From positions 1 to 30,286 of the forward strand of contig CBFGRV010000037.1 of NCBI GenBank assembly GCA_965651265.1: a DNA stretch of 30,286 nucleotides, written 5' to 3'. A model generated the notes under the pieces. It searched no databases. It was given only the letters and a program-made list of their open reading frames with translations, and had not been told where the DNA came from. Below are positions 1 through 7,525 of the stretch, one piece after another. Both the position numbers and the translations under genes were made by a program. This DNA comes from CBFGRV01 sp965651265 (lineage in GTDB: Bacteria; Bacteroidota; Rhodothermia; Rhodothermales; VXPQ01). Positions within the stretch are counted from its first letter, which is position 1. Each line of letters opens with the position of its first letter.

Positions 1-119
1 AGTCAGAGGTCAGAAGTCAGAGGTCAGAGGTCGGAAGTCAGAGGCGGGAGGTCAGAGGCCGGCAGAGTACACAAGTTAGCGGCGGAGATCGGACTTCTGA
101 TTTCTGACATCCGACCTCC
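1..119. repeat. Heptad direct repeat with inverted copies
   Basis: Positions 1-56 read as eight consecutive 7-mers of consensus RGTCRGA (for example AGTCAGA, GGTCAGA, GGTCGGA; the seventh, GGCGGGA, is degenerate). After a spacer of about 32 nt, positions 89-116 carry four similar 7-mers on the opposite strand (GGTCGGA, TGTCAGA, AATCAGA, AGTCCGA read from 116 down to 89). The best arm pair is 27-42 with 103-118, 15 of 16 complementary, so the transcript could fold into a long hairpin. The array runs off the left edge of the window, so its full length is unknown. It lies about 50 nt upstream of aroF and may be a dispersed intergenic repeat. I did not see a second copy in the window. Confidence 0.85.
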
Positions 120-169
120 GTTCAGAGAAGGACAACATATCTTTTCTTTCTTTCTACCAGGTTTCCCCT

Positions 170-1210
170 ATGGTCGTAGTAATGCAGCCCGGTGCTGAGG
201 AGAGTCAGATCCAGGAGGTCATCGAACGACTGAATGGCTACGGATTTGACGTGCACCGGTCGAGCGGCGTCAATCAGACGGTGTTGGGCGCCATTGGCGT
301 CAAGCCGGAGTTCGACACGCGGCACATCAAAGTCCTGGACGGCGTCGCCGAGGTCTACCGCGTCACGGAGCCCTACAAATTTGCCAGCCGGTCCTGGAAG
401 AAGGAGAACACCGTCATCGACATAAACGGTACACGCATCGGCGGCCAGGAGATCGTCGTCATGGCCGGACCGTGCTCCGTCGAAAGCGAGGAACAGATCG
501 AGCAATGTGCCGCGCACGTAGTCGCCCACGGGGCCACCTTCCTCCGCGGCGGCGCCTTCAAACCACGCACCTCACCGTACTCCTTCCAGGGTCTCGGAGA
601 GGAAGGATTGAGACTGATGCGCGAGGCCGCCGATCGTCACGGGCTCAACGTCATCACGGAGGTGATGGAGATCAGTCAGATCGATCTCATCTATCCGTAC
701 ACCGATGTTTTCCAGATTGGCGCTCGCAACATGCAGAACTTCCCGCTGCTGAAGGAGATCGGGAAGAGCGACAAGCCGGTTTTTTTGAAGCGGGGCGCCT
801 CCGCGACCATCGACGAGTGGCTCATGAGCGCCGAGTATGTGCTGTCCCACGGCAACCCGCACGTGATTTTGTGCGAGCGAGGGATTCGGACATTCGAGAC
901 CTACACGCGCAACACCCTAGATCTCTCTGCCGTGCCGGTACTCAATTCGATGAGCCATCTGCCGGTGATCGTCGACCCGAGTCACGGCACGGGTATTCGC
1001 GGCAAAGTTATTCCAATGGCGCGCGCGGCCGTCGCGGCAGGTGCCGATGGCATCATGGTCGAAATCCATCCTGACCCGCCCTCGGCAAAGAGCGATGGAC
1101 CGCAATCGCTCTACTTCGATCAATTCATCGATCTGATGCGGCAGGTGCGCATGATCGCCGAGGCGCTCGGCCGCACCCTTCGCCAGCCGGTGGCAGTGTC
1201 GGAGCAGTAA
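170..1210 (+). CDS. aroF: 3-deoxy-7-phosphoheptulonate synthase (DAHP synthase)
   Basis: Condenses phosphoenolpyruvate and erythrose 4-phosphate, the first step of the shikimate pathway, in the cytoplasm. The 346-aa product begins with a ferredoxin-like/ACT-like regulatory domain (about residues 1-75, opening MVVVMQPGA), followed by the TIM-barrel catalytic domain. Diagnostic motifs are GPCSVES near residue 100, LRGGAFKPRTSPYSFQG, FLKRGA, CERGIRTFE and the C-terminal IVDPSHGTG and EIHPDP. This arrangement matches the type I-beta enzymes (Thermotoga/Bacillus style), in which the N-terminal domain commonly mediates feedback inhibition by aromatic amino acids. The ATG at 170 fits the family N-terminus; a second ATG at 182 would cut into the first strand. 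No clear Shine-Dalgarno is visible. glmS follows 51 nt downstream on the same strand. Confidence 0.96.
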   Translation: MVVVMQPGAEESQIQEVIERLNGYGFDVHRSSGVNQTVLGAIGVKPEFDTRHIKVLDGVAEVYRVTEPYKFASRSWKKENTVIDINGTRIGGQEIVVMAGPCSVESEEQIEQCAAHVVAHGATFLRGGAFKPRTSPYSFQGLGEEGLRLMREAADRHGLNVITEVMEISQIDLIYPYTDVFQIGARNMQNFPLLKEIGKSDKPVFLKRGASATIDEWLMSAEYVLSHGNPHVILCERGIRTFETYTRNTLDLSAVPVLNSMSHLPVIVDPSHGTGIRGKVIPMARAAVAAGADGIMVEIHPDPPSAKSDGPQSLYFDQFIDLMRQVRMIAEALGRTLRQPVAVSEQ

Positions 1211-1261
1211 AGGCGATGTACGAAAGACATCTGGCATCCACTCGACAAGCCACCTCGGCGA

Positions 1262-3097
1262 ATGTGCGGAATAGTTGGGTACATCGGAAGCCGCGAGGCA
1301 CCAGACATTCTTCTCACCGGACTCCAGCGGTTGGAGTATCGGGGTTATGACAGCGCCGGCATTGCCGTCGTGAATGCCGATGGTCTGACCATCCGCAAGA
1401 AAAAGGGGAAGGTCAGCGATCTCGCCGCCCTCCTAAGAACGGACCCTACGACAGGGACGATCGGCATCGGTCATACTCGATGGGCGACGCACGGCCCGCC
1501 GAGCGATGTGAACGCCCACCCCCACGCCGATGACGATGTCGATTTCGCTCTCGTACACAACGGCATCATCGAGAACTATGCCGCGCTTCGAGAGAGCCTG
1601 AAGAAGAAGGGCGTCACCTTCCAAAGCCAGACCGACACGGAGGTGCTGGCAGAATTGATTGCCGATGTCCGCCGATCGACCGGCCTCCCCCTGGAAGAAG
1701 CCGTGCGGCAGGCGCTTACGCAGGTCGTGGGCACGTACGGAATCGCAGTTGTTAGTGGGGAGGATGACGATCTTCTGATCGCCGCGCGCAAGGGCAGCCC
1801 GCTCATCCTCGGAGTGGGGGATAACGAGTATTTCGTGGCTTCCGACGCTGCGCCACTCGTCGAGCATACGCGCCAGGTCGTGTACCTGAATGACGGGGAG
1901 ATGGTGGTCGTGCGGCGTTCCGGGTACGAGGTGAAAACCATCGACAACACGCCGCTCGAGAAGGAGATTCACCAGCTCGAGTGGGACCTCGAGCAGATCG
2001 AGAAGGGCGGGTTCGAGCACTTCATGCTCAAAGAGATCATGGAGCAGCCGGAGGCCCTCGAAAACTGCATTCGCGGCCGCATCCGACTGGAGGAGAACAC
2101 GGTCAAGCTCGGAGGGCTGATGGATGTTCTCGAGAAGCTGCAGCAGGCGGAGCGTATCGTCATCTGCGCGTGCGGCACGTCGTGGCATGCAGGCCTGGTC
2201 GGGGAATACCTCATCGAGGAGTTTGCGCGCATTCCCGTAGAGGTCGAGTACGCCAGCGAATTTCGCTATCGCGATCCCATTCTTCGGGATGGCGATGTGG
2301 TGCTCGTCATCTCGCAGAGCGGCGAGACGGCCGATACGCTGGCCGCCGTGCGCGAGGCCCACGAAAAGGGCATTCTATGCCTGGGCATCTGCAACGTCGT
2401 AGGATCCACGATCGCCCGCGAAACGGATGCCGGCGTCTACCTGCACGCCGGGCCGGAGATCGGGGTGGCTTCGACAAAAGCCTTCACGTCGCAGGTGATG
2501 GTGCTTGCCATGATTGCCCTCAAGCTGGCCGAGGGCCGCACGCTGACCGACGCCGAGTTCACGCAGAGCCTCGAGGCCGTGCACCGGATACCCGAGAAGG
2601 TGCGAGAAGTGCTCACGATGGACGACGAGATCCGAGAGATGGCACGCATTTATCGCTATGCGAGCAATTTCCTCTACCTGGGTCGCGGCTACAATTTCCC
2701 CGTGGCCCTGGAAGGTGCGCTGAAGCTAAAGGAGATCTCCTATATCCACGCCGAGGGATATCCTGCCGCGGAGATGAAGCATGGTCCCATCGCTCTCATC
2801 GACCGCTTCATGCCCGTCGTATTCATCGCCATGCGCGATCGGTCCTACGACAAAATCGTGTCGAATATCGAGGAGGTCGTCGCGCGCAGGGGCTCGGTTA
2901 TCGCGATCACGGATGAAGGGAATCACGAGCTGGATTCGCTTTGCGAGTACGTCATTCGGATTCCGCATACAGAGGAATTCCTCTCTCCGCTATTGACGGT
3001 GGTACCGTTGCAGCTGCTCTCCTATCACATCGCCGTGATGCGGGGCTGCGACGTGGATCAACCGCGAAATCTCGCGAAGTCGGTGACGGTCGAGTAG
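1262..3097 (+). CDS. glmS: Glutamine--fructose-6-phosphate aminotransferase (isomerizing)
   Basis: Makes glucosamine 6-phosphate from fructose 6-phosphate and glutamine, the entry step to UDP-GlcNAc for peptidoglycan and LPS. The 611-aa protein is full length. It begins MCGIVGYIG, so Cys2 is the N-terminal nucleophile of the class II glutaminase domain (residues 1 to about 220, with GIGHTRWATHG and VHNGIIENY). Two SIS sugar-isomerase domains follow: the first contains CGTSWHAG and ISQSGETADTLAA, the second GRGYNFPVALEGALKLKEISY and EMKHGPIAL. The C-terminus DQPRNLAKSVTVE is the family hallmark. The 51-nt gap after aroF is too short for a glmS ribozyme, and co-transcription with aroF is plausible. 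Confidence 0.98.
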   Translation: MCGIVGYIGSREAPDILLTGLQRLEYRGYDSAGIAVVNADGLTIRKKKGKVSDLAALLRTDPTTGTIGIGHTRWATHGPPSDVNAHPHADDDVDFALVHNGIIENYAALRESLKKKGVTFQSQTDTEVLAELIADVRRSTGLPLEEAVRQALTQVVGTYGIAVVSGEDDDLLIAARKGSPLILGVGDNEYFVASDAAPLVEHTRQVVYLNDGEMVVVRRSGYEVKTIDNTPLEKEIHQLEWDLEQIEKGGFEHFMLKEIMEQPEALENCIRGRIRLEENTVKLGGLMDVLEKLQQAERIVICACGTSWHAGLVGEYLIEEFARIPVEVEYASEFRYRDPILRDGDVVLVISQSGETADTLAAVREAHEKGILCLGICNVVGSTIARETDAGVYLHAGPEIGVASTKAFTSQVMVLAMIALKLAEGRTLTDAEFTQSLEAVHRIPEKVREVLTMDDEIREMARIYRYASNFLYLGRGYNFPVALEGALKLKEISYIHAEGYPAAEMKHGPIALIDRFMPVVFIAMRDRSYDKIVSNIEEVVARRGSVIAITDEGNHELDSLCEYVIRIPHTEEFLSPLLTVVPLQLLSYHIAVMRGCDVDQPRNLAKSVTVE

Positions 3098-3157
3098 ATT
3101 AGGAAGTCAGGCCACCATGTGGACCGGACGGCCGGGCTCAACATCCAACTACTGACC

Positions 3158-4012
<855 letters not shown>

Positions 4013-4088
4013 CAGCCGTGCAGGATGCCTGCGTCCACCATCCGATAATATTCTCTACCGAAAATCGACGCGCAGGATATGTCGTGCA

Positions 4089-4109
4089 TGTAGAATCGGG
4101 CATTCTACA
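4089..4109. promoter_or_regulatory. Perfect inverted repeat upstream of prfA
   Basis: Arms TGTAGAAT (4089-4096) and ATTCTACA (4102-4109) are exact reverse complements around a 5-nt centre. It lies in the 235-nt gap between the dioxygenase gene and prfA. No T-run follows, so it is unlikely to be an intrinsic terminator; a protein-binding site or chance are both possible. The rest of the gap (4013-4247) shows no convincing gene. Confidence 0.35.
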
Positions 4110-4247
4110 GCGATGCGATCAGTCCTTCGGAGCTTTATTCCGAACCTGCAAATCGAGGAGTGGTTACTCGCGATGGGGAGTGCTACTTCATCGAACATCA
4201 GACCGGTATTCGCGTTGATGTGACGCATTTGAAACTACGCGCCGATC

Positions 4248-5333
4248 ATGATCAATCGCGAAGCGCTGGCGGACATAAAGAACAGGTTCGATGAGATCAC
4301 CCGGCTCATGGCGGAGCCAGAGGTGGCGACGAATCCGCAGCGCATGAAAGAGCTCGGACAGGAGCACACGGCGCTCGAGGAGGTCGTCAAGTCTATCGAG
4401 CGCTACGAACGTCTGCTGGCGGAAAGGGACGATCTGCGCGAAATGATTGCTGCCGAGAAGGACGCGGAGCTGGCGGAGATGGCCCGCGAGGAGCTCGAGG
4501 AGTTGGAGGAGAGGCTCCCGAAAATCGAAAACGAGCTCCGGTTGCTCCTCATCCCGAGAGATCCCGAAGACCTGAAGGATGCCATCGTCGAAATCCGGGC
4601 CGGCACCGGTGGGGATGAGGCTGCGCTTTTCGTGGGTGATCTGTTTCGGATGTATCAGAAATTCGGCGAGCGCCACAAGTGGAAGATCGAGGTGATCGAA
4701 GCCTCACCAGGTTCACAGGGAGGTTTTAAGGAAATCATCGCCTCGTTCCAGGGTCCTGAGGCCTATGGAACCATGAAGTACGAAAGCGGCGTGCATCGTG
4801 TGCAGCGCGTACCCGCGACGGAATCGAGCGGCCGGCTGCATACCTCGGCGGCGACGGTCGCCGTGCTGCCCGAGGCCGAGGACGTCGACGTCGACATTCA
4901 CCCGAATGATCTGAAGATCGACGTATTCCGCTCGAGCGGGCCGGGCGGGCAATCCGTGAACACGACCGACTCGGCCGTTCGCATCACGCACATCCCGACC
5001 GGACTGGTCGTGACGTGCCAGGACGAGAAAAGCCAACACAAGAACAAGGACAAGGCGATGAGGGTGCTCCGCTCCCGGCTCTACGAGATGGAGCTGGAGC
5101 GCCGGCAGTCTGAGCGCAGCGAGGCACGCCGCTCGATGGTGGGCTCGGGGGATAGATCGGCCAAGATCCGGACTTACAACTTTCCACAGGATCGCGTCAC
5201 GGACCATCGGCTCGAAGGAGACGAGAAGAACCACCCGCTGCACAAGGTGATCGAGGGCGAACTGGATGAGATCATCGCCGCACTGAGGACGGCCGAGAAC
5301 GTGGAGAAGCTCGCCGGTCTGGGGGAGGGCTGA
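4248..5333 (+). CDS. prfA: Peptide chain release factor 1
   Basis: Recognises UAA and UAG stop codons and triggers peptidyl-tRNA hydrolysis on the ribosome. The 361-aa protein has the long N-terminal coiled-coil domain (residues 1 to about 100). The codon-recognition tripeptide PAT at 189-191, in RVQRVPATESSGR, identifies RF1 rather than RF2, which has SPF. The catalytic GGQ loop is at 233-235 (SSGPGGQSVNTTDSAVR). The ATG at 4248 gives the usual MINREALADIKNRFDEI start. The prmC gene for the GGQ methyltransferase, often adjacent in other bacteria, is not here; the next gene is a GNAT acetyltransferase after 109 nt. Confidence 0.98.
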   Translation: MINREALADIKNRFDEITRLMAEPEVATNPQRMKELGQEHTALEEVVKSIERYERLLAERDDLREMIAAEKDAELAEMAREELEELEERLPKIENELRLLLIPRDPEDLKDAIVEIRAGTGGDEAALFVGDLFRMYQKFGERHKWKIEVIEASPGSQGGFKEIIASFQGPEAYGTMKYESGVHRVQRVPATESSGRLHTSAATVAVLPEAEDVDVDIHPNDLKIDVFRSSGPGGQSVNTTDSAVRITHIPTGLVVTCQDEKSQHKNKDKAMRVLRSRLYEMELERRQSERSEARRSMVGSGDRSAKIRTYNFPQDRVTDHRLEGDEKNHPLHKVIEGELDEIIAALRTAENVEKLAGLGEG

Positions 5334-5442
5334 CATCCTGATAAAAAATTCTACGTCGGAAGCGATTCCGCCCGAAATCCTATCGGATCATTGCGAAATA
5401 CGCGATGTATCCGAGGTTCACATTCCGTCGAGGTGTACCTGA

Positions 5443-6063
5443 ATGAGCCTCCCATCCCCTCAGATAGTCCCCATCGATGAAGTCGACGTCATCGAGGAGT
5501 TCGTGATTACGGTTGCCGGGCCGGAGCACTTTCGCTTTGCCCCACAGATCTGTGAGCTGATCGAATCGGCCGCCAAAGCGCGGGGCACCGGCATCGCGAA
5601 AAGGGAGCCCGAGTACGTTCGGCGGAAGATGGAGGAGGGAAAAGCCGTCATTGCCCTCGGGGGTGAGAGGCTGGCAGGCTTTTGCTACATCGAGACGTGG
5701 AGCCACGGAAAGTACGTGGCGAACTCCGGCCTCATCGTTGCTCCGGAATTCCGGAAGATGGGCCTCGCCAAGCTGATCAAGCGCCGCATCTTCGAGCTCT
5801 CGCGCGAGAAGTATCCGGACGCCAAGATCTTCGGCATCACGACGAGTCTCGCCGTCATGAAGATCAATTCGGAGCTTGGCTACAAGCCCGTGACCTTCTC
5901 GGAGCTCACGACGGACGAGGTCTTCTGGGACGGCTGCAAGAGCTGCCCGAACTTCGATGTGCTGACGCGCACCAACCGGACCATGTGCCTCTGTACGGGC
6001 ATGCTGTACGACCCGCAAGAAGAGGAGGCGAAAAAGCGAGAGCGGCCGGACAAACACCCCTGA
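5443..6063 (+). CDS. GNAT N-acetyltransferase with Cys4 motif (possible ArgA-like)
   Basis: A 206-aa Gcn5-related acetyltransferase, presumably using acetyl-CoA. The GNAT core is seen in AGFCYIETWSHGKYVANSGLIVAPEFRKMGLAKLIKRRIFEL (about residues 75-120; the acetyl-CoA loop is the less usual RKMGLA), then SLAVMKINSELGYKPV, the typical end of the fold. An unusual C-terminal extension holds CKSC and MCLC, giving C-x2-C-x13-C-x-C, which could bind a metal. From memory, this C-terminus (GCKSCPN...LCTGMLYDP) is typical of the GNAT protein beside argG in Bacteroidota arginine clusters, where it is a candidate N-acetylglutamate synthase. No other arg gene is present here: it stands between prfA and rpsF. 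The function is therefore inferred. Confidence 0.8.
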   Translation: MSLPSPQIVPIDEVDVIEEFVITVAGPEHFRFAPQICELIESAAKARGTGIAKREPEYVRRKMEEGKAVIALGGERLAGFCYIETWSHGKYVANSGLIVAPEFRKMGLAKLIKRRIFELSREKYPDAKIFGITTSLAVMKINSELGYKPVTFSELTTDEVFWDGCKSCPNFDVLTRTNRTMCLCTGMLYDPQEEEAKKRERPDKHP

Positions 6064-6167
6064 TTCCGGAACGACGCCGTTTCGGTTACGTAGATACGCG
6101 CCACAAAACCCTGCTCTTCGCATGCGGCGAAGGGCATAATCCACACGATTATACCACAGGGAGAACG

Positions 6168-6590
6168 ATGGCTCAGAATACGTACGAGCTGACCTACATC
6201 GTCAACGGCGTTCTCAACGATGATCAGATTCGCGGACTCGTCAATCGAGTGCGCAAGTTCATCGAAGAGAATGGGGGCGAGATCATCGAGGTCGACGAAT
6301 GGGGCACGCGGCGTCTCGCGTATCCCATCAACAAGAAGCGAAACGGCTATTACGTCAACCTCTACTTCAAGGCCGACGGCGGCCTGATTGGGCGTCTGGA
6401 ACGAGCGCTCGAAATCGAGGATGACATCCTCCGCTATCTCACGCTGAAGATGGATTCGAAGATGCTTCAGCACTACGAACGGGTCAAGGCGGAAGGGGTA
6501 AGACGCGCCGCCGAGGCTGCCGCCCGGGCCGTTCCCGTCGCCGATGGAGATGACGATGACGATGAGGAGGATGAAGATGATGATGTCTAG
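6168..6590 (+). CDS. rpsF: 30S ribosomal protein S6
   Basis: Small-subunit protein that binds the central domain of 16S rRNA with S18. The start is the ATG at 6168, preceded by a good AGGGAGA Shine-Dalgarno (one of few in the window). The frame is open further upstream, but S6 homology begins at MAQNTYELTYIVNG. The core (residues 1 to about 100) shows GGEIIEVDEWGTRRLAYPINKKRNGYYVNLYFKA and the LEIEDDILRYLTLKM helix. The 140-aa product is longer than the usual 95-110 because of an Ala-rich linker and a strongly acidic tail (about residues 126-140, Asp/Glu runs). That tail is encoded by GAT/GAC/GAG repeats which, in another frame, supply the ATG codons of rpsR. Confidence 0.96.
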   Translation: MAQNTYELTYIVNGVLNDDQIRGLVNRVRKFIEENGGEIIEVDEWGTRRLAYPINKKRNGYYVNLYFKADGGLIGRLERALEIEDDILRYLTLKMDSKMLQHYERVKAEGVRRAAEAAARAVPVADGDDDDDEEDEDDDV

Positions 6591-6873
6591 CCCGCCCCCC
6601 TCCGGAGCCGCCGAGCGTTCCGACCGCCGATCGAATCCGAGCCCGAGCAAGTCCGACAATCCCATGACCAATCCTCGCTTCGAACCTGAACGGATCGATT
6701 TCGTCGACTACAAAGATGTCGAGCTTCTGAAGCGTTACCTGAACGAGCAGGGTAAGATTCTTCCTCGCCGCATCACCGGCGTGCCGCAGAAGTTCCAGCG
6801 GCAGCTCACGCGCGCCGTCAAGCGCGCCCGACATCTGGCCCTGCTGCCCTTCACCTCCGACAACGTTCGCTAG
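6577..6873 (+). CDS. rpsR: 30S ribosomal protein S18
   Basis: Binds with S6 to the central domain of 16S rRNA. The conserved core is at the C-terminus: IDFVDYKDVELLKRYLNEQGKILPRRITGVPQKFQRQLTRAVKRARHLALLPFT. The start is uncertain. The frame holds a ladder of ATGs (6544, 6550, 6556, 6562, 6571, 6577, 6580, 6583) created by the acidic-tail codons of rpsF. A GAGGAGG at 6564-6570 best positions translation at 6577 or 6580, giving an overlap of 14 nt or 11 nt with rpsF and a Ser/Pro-rich N-terminal extension of about 29 residues. The ATG at 6664 would give a minimal 69-aa S18 without a visible ribosome site. I chose 6577 by spacing. rplI follows after 47 nt. Confidence 0.9.
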   Translation: MMMSSPPPSGAAERSDRRSNPSPSKSDNPMTNPRFEPERIDFVDYKDVELLKRYLNEQGKILPRRITGVPQKFQRQLTRAVKRARHLALLPFTSDNVR

Positions 6874-6920
6874 GGCCCGAGGCGCTCCGGCATCGAACCT
6901 TTCAGCACCGAAGAACGACG

Positions 6921-7379
6921 ATGAAACTGGTACTTCTACAGGATGTCGAGAACCTCGGAGAGGAGGGAGACATCGTCACCGTCAAGGACGGATACGGCCG
7001 CAACTACCTCATCCCCCGGCGTCTCGCCAGGGTGGCCTCGGATGGCCTTGTGCGGCATCGAGAGGAAATTCAGCGCCAGCGTGCGCGTAAGATTGCGAAG
7101 CAGCGCGAGGACGCCGAGAAGCTGAAAGAGCAGCTGGAAGGCGTCCGCGTCGTCATCGCTGCCAAGGCCGGCGAAGGCAATCGCATTTTCGGCTCGGTCA
7201 CGTCGCAGCAGATCGCTGTCGAGCTCAGGAAGCAAGGCTTTGAGATCGATCGCAAAGACGTCGAGCTGGATGAGGACATCCGCGTGACGGGCGTGTATTC
7301 AGCGACGGTCCGAGTATTCAAGGGCGTGGATGCCCGCGTCACCATCGAGGTAATCTCGGAAGGGGCGGCCGATTCATAA
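6921..7379 (+). CDS. rplI: 50S ribosomal protein L9
   Basis: Large-subunit protein that binds 23S rRNA near the L1 stalk and helps maintain reading frame. The 152-aa length is normal. The N-terminal RNA-binding lobe carries the family signature (MKLVLLQDVENLGEEGDIVTVKDGYGRNYLIPRRLA), followed by the long connecting helix (about residues 45-75, rich in Arg, Lys, Glu and Gln). The C-terminal lobe contains IFGSVTSQQIAVELRKQGFEIDRK. It is the last gene of the rpsF-rpsR-rplI set; the usual ssb or dnaB neighbours are absent. A strong hairpin follows the stop codon. Confidence 0.97.
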   Translation: MKLVLLQDVENLGEEGDIVTVKDGYGRNYLIPRRLARVASDGLVRHREEIQRQRARKIAKQREDAEKLKEQLEGVRVVIAAKAGEGNRIFGSVTSQQIAVELRKQGFEIDRKDVELDEDIRVTGVYSATVRVFKGVDARVTIEVISEGAADS

Positions 7380-7385
7380 TGAGCC

Positions 7386-7409
7386 TTCGGCCCCGGTTTC
7401 GGGGCCGAG
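7386..7409 (+). terminator. GC-rich hairpin after rplI
   Basis: Arms TCGGCCCCG (7387-7395) and CGGGGCCGA (7400-7408) pair perfectly with a GTTT tetraloop. They start 8 nt after the rplI stop codon. No clear U-run follows, so this is either a U-poor terminator or a 3' processing or stability hairpin closing the ribosomal operon. It also argues against starting dsbD at the ATG at 7379, which would put the hairpin inside that gene. Confidence 0.55.
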
Positions 7410-7525
7410 CCTTCGTCGGATTCAGGCCGTCCGCCATAGACCGGATTGGCGGCACCGTCGAATTGGACTCGTCTTCGGGGCGTCTCGAACCCGGTGCCGC
7501 GTTGGGCGTTTGTCTTTTGGCCGCT

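Noticed and set aside
1..119. CRISPR array
   Set aside because: The units are only 7 nt, contiguous and without spacers; no cas gene is near.
1211..1261. glmS ribozyme/riboswitch upstream of glmS
   Set aside because: Only 51 nt separate aroF and glmS, far too short for the ribozyme, which is about 150 nt or more.
1981..2916. 311-aa plus-strand frame inside glmS
   Set aside because: Out-of-frame, Arg/Gly-rich translation typical of shadow frames; glmS is unambiguous.
7379..7525. N-terminal extension of the DsbD-like protein from the ATG overlapping rplI
   Set aside because: It would place 49 unrelated residues before a clear signal peptide and would include the post-rplI hairpin.
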